Assembly (NCBI RefSeq): GCF_000006405.1
Contig: NW_003215582.1
Span: 85,475-149,474, forward strand
DNA from: Perkinsus marinus ATCC 50983
Lineage: Eukaryota > Perkinsozoa > Perkinsida > Perkinsidae
DNA: 64,000 bases
Reading direction: 5' to 3'
How positions within the stretch are numbered: position 1 is the first letter of the stretch; each line of letters opens with the position of its first letter. The position numbers and the translations under genes were made by a program. Of this stretch, positions 11,200 through 22,101 are shown piece after piece. The notes beneath the pieces were generated by a model that worked only from the letters and a program-made list of their open reading frames with translations, made no database searches and was not told the origin of the DNA.

Positions 11200-14100
11200 A
11201 CCTAGGTAACGTCATCACTACACGATGAGGGGAGTATGTTCTCGGGAAATAATTCTATCCATGACATGAGCTTCATGCGAGGCTCAGTGTTATACCTCCA
11301 CTCTAGTCGTTCTGCTCCATAAACCACTCGTTCGCGCATCTTCAACCCATGCCCCGCCAGTTCGTCCAGTTGTGTGGACACTATCTGAGAGAAGTCTATG
11401 TTGTCCATAACTCGTCAACATTGCTGTGAGAGCAGCGCTCTTCTGTTCATGAATCCTCGCACTAGCTGCATGGCTGACTCCTCAACCAGAGGTAACCGTT
11501 GGTCTTCTCGATTTCGCTTGGCTCGCAAAAAGGGATACTTCCAGTAGTGTCGACAAAAACTCAGTACCCTGCCAAACAAACAACTATGTGAGGTTGGTTC
11601 ACGAGTTCACGTGGCGATCGAGGAGACCGTCTTACTTGGCGTTTGTGGGCCTCCAATGGCACGTTGAACCTAGCGGGCCCATGCTGCATTGAGACAAGGC
11701 GTATGAACGTACTTGCTCTGACGTAACTAAGTTATCTTTCTGTCAGTAGAGTTGAATTCTTTACAAGTTGAGGACTTGAGCCCGTAGGACTTTGAGGCGG
11801 AATCTTTGGGGGCCTCTCACCGTGACCGTACACTTCACTTATTAATAGTCGAGTGATAGCAAAGACGACGGAAGTAGCACTCTGTGTCAAGATTGCGACC
11901 ACTAGTATGAACGATAGAGTTGTTCAGTCAAATTCACTCAGTGATGCTCACTATCATCGAAGAGGCCCGTCTTGTCAAGGTCATCCATGTCCACAAAACG
12001 TTTAGCAAATAATGGTGCCAGCGCGTGAACCAACTCCATTCGATGTGGATAGCGACGCCAGCGGAAAAGGAATCGCGTGGACATTACCTAGGAAGGAGTA
12101 TAGGAGCATTAGACTTGAAGCACTAGCCATCCCCACCATCATATAGTCTTGGAAGAAGGATTGAGCATATTCAGCTGTAGAAAGTGTGCGTCGAACAGCC
12201 AGGTACGCTTCGACAACTATTGCAACAAAAAAGTTCAGTAAAGCGATGAAAATTATCACCACAAAGAGTACTAGATACCTGACAGAGAGAATGCAGCCAT
12301 CATGGGAACAGTCGAGTCAGATGAAACTGCCGAGTCACTCCATAGTCATCTTGAGCAACTCGAGAAGCCAAGAAAGATAGGTTACAAGCTAAGGGCCGGA
12401 TGAGATGTCCAATGTGGGATGTCCCACTCTCCCGACCAGAGAATCTCAAACTGTAGCACTAGGGTCGACCAGATCTGCTGACTGAGACGTGCAACTCGCT
12501 GATTTCAATAGACTCACTGTACGGAATTGGTCGAAATCCTCACCGGCTGCGTAGTTGCCGATGAACGCCATGAATACGAATATTGTAACAGAGGTTATAC
12601 CTGCTCAATGAGGAGTTGAGCCGATCGTCACTGAGATCTTAACGGACCGAAATGAAATATTTCATCTCGAGCAGTGAACCACGTCGAGGAAAGCACTGCT
12701 ACCATCGGATGACCAGCAAGGCACTTGATAATCCTCCATATAAGGAGGTACCTTCGCTTAAAGCCATAAAGAGCTGTACAACCAAGAAGCTCACATAAGC
12801 AACATTCCGAACTTGGCCGAGTAAGTTTCGCAGTGCAGTGAATTTTGGAGATCGAGGAGTCTTGCGTGCATCTGAGGGAAAGAGACGACACAAATTGAGT
12901 AATTACCGTAATTATAACGTAGAAGTGTGACATACATAGGCAGCGGTACCTCGGTAGGTGAGAGGTGAGCATCGATCATATTGGTGACCACTTGAGCGTG
13001 ACGTTCGGCACTTGAAAAGACACTGCCAGGATTGCACAATCATTTGAAGGTCGAAGCTTCTGCCGGGTCTGATACTCACACAATACTTCTCCAAACGACA
13101 AAGATGAGGATGAGACAGTTAACTATCAAACTCCCTGAGAACCTGCATGCACACGAGGAGGGTTGATCTGCATCAGAAGCAGGTGGTATTATCTTTCCTC
13201 ACCAAGAGATCTTCCTCCTGATGACCTCCTTGAGCCCACGATGTAGTTGTGGCCGACTCTTCTGCAAGGAGCTTGCTCCTAATACAAGAAGCTCCGCTAA
13301 ACGTGTCGCTTCTTGAACCAACGAAGAGGACCTTCGACCATCCGAGCTTCTCGTGACACAGATTTGATATCATGACCACGCATAATCCGAACTGACCGTA
13401 CGATTCTATGACTGAGAGGCTTTTCGTGTGGAGCGGTTGTGGTGACTGTAAATGAGTTCACCTGTCTCTCGAGATCCCAAAGACGCACAAGACCAACGCT
13501 AGACAGTTCACAGCTATCCATGCGTGAGACGATGGCGCAAAGACATATCTGGCGAGGCAAGCAGCGATAATGTATCATCAGGAAGGCTTTCAAGTGTCAC
13601 GATGGATTTCGACTTCTACCACCCGTGTTCGGAAGAAATCTCGCTTAGTATGGTCGGATCGGTGCGACCTGCAATGGACCTGCTCGGTCTGTTTATCAAT
13701 ACCCAATCGCTTGCTTGTCCGTTTCCATTGAAAACGCAGGATGGAGACTATACTTGCTCCAGAATCGTGCCCTGTGCTGAGAAGACCCACGAGGACCTAG
13801 AAGTGCAAGACTATGTAATGTCTGCGGTCGAGATCCCTCGAAATGATTGGGCTCTCTTGGAAGGCTCTTCTCCGAGCGGTGGCGGGTCGGCGCCATGCAA
13901 TAACTGGGCCACCTCTATGCGGTCGACTTGACCTTCTCCAAGACGGGTATTGAAATTAGAGTCCTCGAAAGCCTCAGAGAGGATGTAAACTCTGGTCGAT
14001 TGGTTTGAAGGAGCTGAGCGGAATACCTCGTTGATAGTGTGAGCTGCCGCTGAACCAGGCTTTCTGGACTAGAGAGGGAACGCTGCAATGATTCTCGAAT

Positions 14101-15601
14101 TCTCCCTCTCAAGCAGTTTCTTCGCGCTCCACTACGCTTTTGGAGGCGCTCACAAGTTCATTGGTCTATATGCAACCCATGTTCGTTATGCGAAATGCAT
14201 TCTGAAAGTTCTAGAGAGGCGTTCAAGTACGTGTAACTTACTGAGAGGCCCGAGACCGCCTCCTTGGAATAATCTGCAAAGAGCAAGAGCACATCTCAAG
14301 ATGAGAATCTGAGTTCCCGCTGAGCTCATACCCTCCAGGAATCGGCAGCCTTGCTTGTCCAGCAAGCCGGGTATAGACCTTCTTCATCTCCGATGAGCAT
14401 TCTCTTTCTCTAAGACAGGAGACTATCCTTCTCTCTGCTGGCGTAAGCCTCCTGCCCACGCAGCTATAGTCTCCTCAAACATAATAGGAGGGAACAACGT
14501 GAACTGCTTGTACTGGTAATCGCTCATGATTAGATCGGATCCTCGAGGAGCATGCAGACTGTAAGTATTGGTTACCTCCGATACCTGATGAACCGTTACA
14601 GCTGGTTCGCATAGAGCGTGCGGTGTACTCCTCGTAAAGAGTTCAGGATAGGCTCCCAGCTCGTGGAGGACTTCCAATCCCCCAGTCCTAGCGAGAAACC
14701 TCCCGCCTCTATGAAAGGCCGCGTGAGGACCTAGGTCACTTTCTCTGCGGGGATATTCTATCGCCTCCTTACACCAGTTCGATAGGAACTTGGGTCTGTG
14801 AGGTAGATACCCAGGAAAACAAGTCCAAAGAAAACCAGGAGGATAACGAGCCTCGTCCCAAGAACCTTACGAAAATACCAAAAGAAGATCAAGCATAAAG
14901 AATGCTGCTGCCCTCTCTGCTCTCTCTGCGTTGAGTGGATCTTACATGCAGACTTATCTCAAGTTCGAGGCGATTGATGAGTGTTCGTCTGTCGAATCTG
15001 GGGAAGAAGAGCTTCTTTTGAAGTTCAGTCTCTGAATAACTTCCCACCTATAGAACTTTCTGCGCCAAATCCTCTGGATTTTTATTGCGGACGCAGTTCG
15101 GTCCAGAAAATCCTTCGTGGGCTGTAACTCTTTCGACGTCAAGAATGAGTTCCGGATCATGGACATTACTCGTGCCATCGATGACCTCCTCATTATATGG
15201 AGCCGAGGGAGCAAATTCAGTGGAGACCAACAGCTGAGCGCGAAACATATCCTCAAACCTTGACTGCTGTGACACATGGCTTTCAAGCGAGTTTCGTCGG
15301 AGCCCTGGTAACTGTTTGATTGCTCGCCGGCTCTCAAATCTCGGGATGCATGAATCATCATAAATGGCAGGCTGCTGAGGCTCGACGATCCTAGCATCAT
15401 TTCGGTCGGGAAGAGCCGTGAATCGTTCGAATCATGGATTGGGAAGCACCCCAACTCGACCTCTGGTCCCACTGTTGCTCGCAAAAGATTCCCTTCTTTC
15501 CCCTTCTTTCCCCTTCTTTCCCCTTCGTCCTGAAGCCAATTAGAAGCGTTTGTACTTGCCAGGGTGGCTGACGAATCGAATTCGCTCAAATTGAACGGCA
15601 T
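11200..15601 (-). CDS. Polycystin-2-like cation channel with IQ motif
   Basis: Exons read on the minus strand from a Met at 15601. The cytoplasmic N-terminus has an IQ-type calmodulin-binding motif (AIKIQRIWRRKFYR, about 15090-15050). A first membrane helix (about 14890-14790, VLGTRLVILLVFFGLVFLGI) is followed by a long loop region (14700-13200), as in the polycystin fold. Further hydrophobic segments lie near 13130-13080 and 12810-12750. A helix FVFMAFIGNYAAGEDFDQF (about 12570-12510) leads to a pore-like stretch FEILWSGEWD (about 12470-12440), then the last helix VIIFIALLNFFVAIVVEAYL (about 12265-12205). The C-terminal tail holds an EF-hand-like acidic loop (VDMDDLDKTGLFD, near 11980). About 20 introns of 25-60 nt are needed. 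It probably conducts cations across a cell or ciliary membrane under Ca2+/calmodulin control (inference). A TRP or other six-helix channel is the alternative. The 3' end is uncertain: a TGA near 11410 is either the stop or lies in a 24-nt intron, in which case coding runs to 11202. Confidence 0.6.
15487..15526. repeat. 11-bp microsatellite inside the channel gene's first exon
   Basis: Three to four tandem copies of an 11-mer (CCCCTTCTTTC on the plus strand). The period is not a multiple of three, so the copies are read in different frames and give the basic/acidic stretch GERRGKKGKEG. One copy gained or lost would shift the frame. It might instead lie in an untranslated leader if the true start is downstream. 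Confidence 0.7.
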
Positions 15602-16001
15602 AATGCAGGTCCAGGACAGTCGCGAGCTGGCCGGCTTAGTCGGTGGAGCCGTTCACAGGGACTTTGTCGCGGGACAGTTGTGTTCACAAATGCTAGCGAG
15701 ATGGAGATGCGAATAGAACCTCCGTCATCAAGGAGGTGTGACTAGTATAACAATACGTTCGCTTTCTCTCCATCTTTCACATTCTCATCTCGAGATAGCT
15801 AACTCGACGACGGAACCCCTTCCGCCTTGCGACCATGTCTTGCGAGAAGATTTCAACCCAAAAACTTGTCCCACATACAACACCACAATTCAGCAGAGTA
15901 ACTAACACTGCAGGAGTCATTTGAATGATATGAGGGACATACATTTCGTTTGTGAACGACGGGGAAATGTACCAGTATTGGTATTGGCACACAGCACAGC
16001 A
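15602..16001. other. Short intergenic stretch
   Basis: Lies between the 3' end of the repeat coiled-coil gene (stop at 16002) and the start of the channel gene, both on the minus strand. No supported gene is seen. The minus-strand frame 15777-15992 has a hydrophobic centre but no start context or exon partners. The interval should hold the channel promoter. Confidence 0.4.
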
Positions 16002-19000
16002 TTACCAATGCTGCATTGGAGCTAAGGTCGGAGTATTCGGCGAGCCAACGGACTCTGTGATAGAACAGGAACCATCTTCGAAGCTTCGAATGGCATCGTC
16101 TTCTGCCTTGGGGAGAAGCTCAGCACCTACACCAGAGGTCGACTTGCGTGCTTAGAAAGTGTTTCGTTCATACGGTCACTTGGCCTTGATCGATCTGACT
16201 CAACTGACTCTCTATCTGTCGTTGACTCATCTGCAAGAGATCCAGAGCCGAAATATCAGCCTTCCTCGAAAGCAGATCTAGTATGTTCCGGAAACGACCA
16301 CGGGACCTCTGCTGCCATGATCGGTCAATCCTGGCAACAACACTCATTATGGAGTCGAACCTTTTGCCGAATACCAACGCTCACCGAATAGTCAGTGTTT
16401 TAGCGAGGCTTTCCCATCTATCGAGATCTGTAGTATTTATCCGTACAAGACCTTCCTCTACGTGTTGAAGCAGCTCCTGGAACCTTATAATAGCTAGTTC
16501 GATTTACAAATCACTGCTACACCACATCACCTTGGAGCTGGGAAAATACCAACGATCTGCGCGAAACGTACAACTGCTCGAGTGAGTGCAGCAACCGCGA
16601 GTCGCAGGTCTTGGATGTTTCCTAACGGTTCCTGGGGAGAGATAGTATGCTTCGAGATTGTCAGTATTAGAGCAGATCGCCTCGCAGTATGTCTTACGTT
16701 GTGTGCTCCACCTAGTTTTGACTGTGGCTAACAGGAATAAGTTCAGTATGCGGTTACACATCAGATCACTCAACTGCCTGTCTCGAATCTCCCTCGTGAG
16801 CAGTATTCCCAGGACTATTCATCCTGTATCTCATCAAACGGCGCTGTAGGGTGGCGACTCGGGCGTCCGTGATTCCTGATTCGAAGAAGTATTTTCGTCG
16901 CTTAGCGCTGCAGCAGTGTTTCAATGAACAGGGCAATTCGTTCACTCAAGTCACTGCGTAGAGTCCTTTCGATCTCGGCGCTGGTCCGTCGACTCCGACC
17001 TAGCTCCTCAGTCAGCCGTTCAGCGCTCTTCTTTATTTCGCTCATCTGTGAGTATTGATGGAGAAAGGCTGTCAACAAAATCTCTGCCAGAGTGAGGAGC
17101 TCACCTCCCGACGGTAGGCGATCATTCGCTCAGACAGTCTCGAGACTTCCTTCTTGACGTCGGTCAAGTCGCCACCGAGGGGCCCCGGGTTCAACCACGG
17201 CCGTTGTTGATCTCTTCTAGAGCTCGCTACATCGGTGCGGGCGAGGTCGCCTCCAGCTGGGAGCGTATTGATTAATGAGTCCACGTCTGGACTCCAATCT
17301 GCGTCCATACCAGCCGCGTTACTGTGCCCGGACTCAGTGCGATGCCGACGACCACTCATGACAGACGCTTTGATGTGACGGTGGTTGGGCTCGAGGGTCA
17401 TTGCCTCCTGAGCATGACAGTCTGGAGCGATGAAAGTGAGAAAGAGATGTTACATCGATGCGAGAGCGACTCGTCAACACGGTCTGCATCGCATCAGTTT
17501 TACTCCTCAGCTCGTCCAGCTCGGCATTGAATCCATCCATAGTAGCTGCCAAATCGTCCATATTTTCCAAGCAAAGTGCGGTAATCTGCCCAGAGTAGTC
17601 CCCTTGATCTAGCCCTGGCCTGTCAACCTATTGAGAAAAGTCAGAAACTCCCATGTTTCCCTGGGTGGTTCTCACCGATGGAGCTAACCGTACGTCATTA
17701 ATTATATTTGCGAGCAGGTCGTCATTCCTCTCTCTGTTCGAGCTAGGCTTCTTCCCGCCACGAATATTCATCGACTCAACTAGGCGAGTTAACTCGTCAT
17801 TTTTAGTTTCAAGTTGGAGCATCCTGGCTTGAATGTCACCAGCTCTGGCTCTGGCACTTTCAACTCCCTCAAGCTTCGCTTCAACGATGATGAGACGCCG
17901 TTGCAGAGTCTTCTGATCGACCAGTCCCTCCGGGCCCTGCCCGCCAAGCTGTGCAGAGGACCATTTACGGTGGAACCCTCTCATTGACGAGCCGATAGCG
18001 TTGAGTCTATTCTCTAGACCAGCCACAGCATCCTCGATTTGCTCCATCCGGGAAATGACATCATGTTCAGGAGAGGCAGAGCCGGACTCGTCTCTGGTCC
18101 CGAGCTCCTCATCTCGAACATCCATCCTATGCTCTAATGCCTGTATTCGTCCAAGTAATGCATTCAAGACGTCTCCGTTTATGCCGCTGGTCTGTTGATC
18201 GATCTGTATTAAGTGTTTTTTCAAATTCTCGCCGATTCCTGCCGCTAGAGAGGTCTTACGATTCACCGCGCAGAGGAGGCCAAGGCAAAGCTTCACTTTC
18301 TGGAGATCGTCTGCACTTCCACCTGTCTTAGGGATGGGTGCTTTTCTAGCCTTCAAGACAGCTTGACGGCTCCGCTCTCTCTCTGGAGCATCCATGACTT
18401 GAATGTGTTCATCAATACGATCAAGCCGAGCCCACAAGGTGTTAAGATAATCACCATTGATGCCACTGGTCTGCGAGTCGATTTCTTTTATAAATTTCTC
18501 GACTTTCGGGAGCACCTCTGATGAGCTTGCGACTCTCCTCAGAGTAGCGCAGACGAGACCAAGGCACAGCTTCGCTTTCTGGAGGTCCTCTAGATCGTCC
18601 CTGCGGGAAGATGTTAGCCCGCTTTCAGTCACCACCTCGCCTTGGTCCTTTTTCAGCTTGTGAATGATTCTCCCTTCTTGAGCCAATACTCGGTGATGAA
18701 GCACCGTGAGTACATCACCGTGTATGCTACTGGTATGTTTATCAATTTGTGCGATATACTTTTCTACTTTCCCTAGAACCCCTTGAGCTGAGGCCAAGCG
18801 TCTGAGTGTTCCACATATCAGACCCAGTGACAGCTTCACTTTTTGCATCTCTTCGTGCTCCACACATTGCCGACTCTCTACGGCGAACTCCTCAAGAGCA
18901 CCACCATCGAACAGAGCTTCCATTGCATCGATTCGACTCGAAAGTGTATTAAGGAAGTCTCCGTTGATATGATGAGTCTGAGTATCGATCTGGTTCAAGT

Positions 19001-19217
19001 ACTTACCGAGTTTATCAGCAACATCAACTGCCAGTGCTGTTCGCCTCAGAGCGCCACACACTAGACTTAAACACAGTTTCACTCGCTGCAGATCGCTGGA
19101 CATTTCGATTAAGCCCACGGCCGACTCACTTCTACACTCGATCGTTTCTCCGCTTTCATCTGACAACGCAAAGACACTGATAGGGATAGGAGAATACTCT
19201 GAACGAATGTTCGTCAA
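16002..19217 (-). CDS. Coiled-coil protein with four ~57-residue repeats
   Basis: The first exon runs from a Met at 19217 to about 17675 (the open frame is 529 residues). It holds four copies of one unit starting near 19110, 18850, 18585 and 18310. Each copy begins like DLQKVKLCLGLVCATLRR, continues with a K-x-E-K-Y/F-I stretch, then QIDQQTSGINGD and a final L-N-T-L-x-x-R-I helix. Copies are about 50-60% alike and are joined by charged linkers. Downstream comes a long heptad coiled coil (about 18080-17700), further helical exons to about 16900, then exons at about 16720-16150 and an acidic Ser-rich tail ending at 16002. Introns are short and the phases fit. I do not know this repeat; the Cys and Leu spacing suggests a buried helical bundle. 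The part from about 16840 down could be a separate small gene, because linking it needs one longer intron (about 124 nt). Confidence 0.55.
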
Positions 19218-19389
19218 TTCAACGATGTATTATGACATTCCCGCTGATGCGGGTGTGAGGAGCGCATCAAAGCGCAAAAAAAGTTGGCATGAAGCCTTCA
19301 CTATGCGAGGTAATACTATATAGAGAATAGATGATCATCATGATCATGACACTCTCGTGAGAATCTTGATCGACAACGAGCTGAACCTC

Positions 19390-21699
19390 CTACGAGCTCG
19401 GCGACACAGTCGAGCCCGCCGAAGCAGTACACTGTTGGAGCTCGACGGGAGGCTCCTCTTCACAGTACATCAGTGCGAGGAAAAGGTCCTTTCTAGACAC
19501 AATTCCGACAACTCGGTCCGACTCCTCTACTGCAACCACAAGGAGATGTCTCAGACCCAACTGTCTGAACAAGTTATATGCTTTGTCGAGGGGGAAGGAT
19601 GCCGGAACTGTTAGAGGGCAACGATTGGCGAGGTCCACCAAATCCAAGACCTCATTTCGTGATACTGGGCCATGTCGCCATAAGTAGTCTTCTATCGCTC
19701 GACGTGAAACTAAGCCACGGAGCTTACCCCTACTTTCGACGATAAACGCGCAATGCTCAGACTTTGTGAGGACTGTATGAATTCTCTCGAATGTCTCTAC
19801 TGTGCTGAAGCTCGTGAGAGGCGCGGGCGACATTGCTGATGATATGCTCTTACCCCTCATTGCGTACTCATGGTAAGAATCGAGCTCCTCTAAGTAAGGA
19901 ACCTGTCGAACTTCCAGTACAAGATCATAAGCACCTTTGAGGAACAGATCAGCTACTTGCTTCGCCACAATGACAGTGATCATAATATAGGGGAGCTGTT
20001 GTAGATCTCCAGTGATCTCAACAACGATGGCAGTCAGGCTTATAGTCATTCTAGAGAAACCAGCGAGCATACCAGCAGCACCGATAACAGCATAGGAGCC
20101 CACTGATCCTCCCAGGGGGTGCATCCAGATACCTATCAGCCGACCAACACACGCACCCATCATTATATTGGGAATAAAGAGGCCCATAGGGATCGCAAGA
20201 CCATACGTCAGTGATGTGAGGACGAAAATAACAACAGCGGCAAGTATCAGCACACCAGGCGTATACTCACTATCACCCATATATGGGGAAAAGAGCAAAC
20301 GTATAGCCTCATCACGAGACGATACGAGTAAAGCAGCGAGGGGATTCACGCTCCCGCCACTGAGTCCTTCGTCACACATAGCTCCTGCAATGTCGTCATC
20401 AGTTACGATAGCGTCAGGTACCACAGGGTTGCATTCGTAGAAGAATGCCCAGGAGAGGCCAAAAGAGAGCAGAATGGTCATGAGTATAACGACAATGACC
20501 TCTATCACTCGCCAGGCTCTTCTGCGGTCGCGACCCATCGAGAAGAGGTGGAACCAGGCACGCCGCCTTGACTGTATAAGTTTAACTCCGGCACAGAAGA
20601 GGGCTCCCAATAATCCAAAGAGTACACCGATAAGGGCACAAACAAACAACTCCCACACTCTGAATGTTCTATCAGCTCCTGAAGCTTCCAAGTATGCATG
20701 CACTGTATAGCAGTCGAATGGGTTAGAGCAGTTCACCAGAGCCGACAAATGTTTAGCCGTGAAACTGGCGATAATGCAGCCGAAAAACGCCCGCCAAGTC
20801 GTCTCGGCTCGCCAATACGTAGACGCTTCCTCGAGGGAAAAGAGAATACCACCGAGTGGTGCTTGGAATGCTGCGGCAACTCCCATCGCAGTTCCAATAG
20901 ATATGAACTCGTATTTAATCCTGTGACTCGAGAATGGCAACAACGCTCTAAGTTGGAACACGTTACGAACGTGCATCTGCGCCACCGCGGCTCCAACGAT
21001 CGCTCCCAGGTGAGCCATCGGACCCTCGCTACCTGACACAAGACAGCAAGATCAAACAAGAGCCGCAAAAGCCCACGTCTTACCAGCGTAAAAACCGACA
21101 CCAACGACCACAATCTGACCAACAACCCTCAGCGCACACGCTCTGAACTTGAGTAGTCTGGGGAGGATGATGCCATTCAAATACGTCTTCACATCAGGAA
21201 TGCCACTTCCACCAGCTAGCGGCTCAACATAGGCAACAAGGGCTCCAATGAGCGTCGCCAGACTCACGCCGATAACAAGCCAGACGATCAATGCTAAGCC
21301 AAGGCCTTCACTGGCGATAGCCGCTATCATAGCGATAAGGCGGCCTCGATAGAGCCAGTAAGACCCTATCAGAATGACCGCTCTGAGTACGCCAACGAGG
21401 AGCCCTGCCAGAATGACCAAGAGCCACCCTATCAACACGGTGGTGCGGGGACGATAGTGAGCTGGATCGGACTTGTCCAGACTCCAGGTCGGACCCACTA
21501 GAAGAGTGTCACGATGCTTCGATGGCTGATCCACAAAGTAATCAAAGCTTTCGAACGGAGGTGGCTTCGGACAGCGAAAGTCTGTGGCTGTCAATAGAGC
21601 CTCTTCCGCCTCAGTGTCACTGTCACCACCCTCACCATTTCCAGCAGTATGTGCAGGTGTTGATGTCGGCGATGCGACATTTGCTGTTGCAGAGTGCAT
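19390..21699 (-). CDS. CLC-type chloride/proton exchanger, paralogue A
   Basis: Two exons (21699-21084 and 21032-19390) joined by a 51-nt GT-AG intron that splits the codon before SEGPMAHLG. The protein of about 750 residues has the full CLC core: GSGIPDVKTYLNG (selectivity Ser), GSEGP with the gating Glu, FSLEEAS with the internal proton-pathway Glu, and GLFIPN. After the last helices come two CBS domains (about 19850-19660 and 19600-19450). A Ser/Glu-rich cytosolic leader precedes the first helix. Presence of both glutamates argues for 2Cl-/H+ exchange in an acidic organelle, as in the CLC-6/7 branch, rather than a plasma-membrane channel. It lies directly downstream of paralogue B on the same strand, and the intron is at the same place in both, so they arose by tandem duplication. 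Confidence 0.9.
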
Positions 21700-22101
21700 A
21701 AAATAGAGTCGAAAAAAACTATGTTGACACCCGATACGATCGTGTGAACACGAGATAGTTTTCTCTGTTGGATACTATAAGTGTTATAGAACTCCATCAC
21801 GAACAAACTCATACGTGGGAAATAGAGCAACTAACCGCATCGAAACAGTTGTCGTCTACAGTGTTGTCCTCCTACCCCGCAGAGTACCGATAGCAACAAG
21901 ACAAGGAAATATGAATCGGAGTAGCCGCTGCTCTCACAGAGAAATGCCTTCCCCACTTCTAAGGAGAATATAGACAATGATGGAGAGTGGAAGTATAGTG
22001 CAAACACAGAGTGAAATGTAGTACACCATTACATCACGTATGTGCCACCACCAAAATAGACGTCAATGCAAGCATAAATTCTTATGGTTTTGCAAGCCAG
22101 A
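21700..22101. other. Spacer between the two CLC genes
   Basis: About 400 bases between the stop of paralogue B (22102) and the start of paralogue A (21699). It should contain a 3' end and a promoter. No gene or distinctive motif is seen. Confidence 0.5.

Noticed and set aside
18001-19064. Plus-strand frames in the four-repeat region
   Set aside because: They are antisense shadows of the long minus-strand exon.
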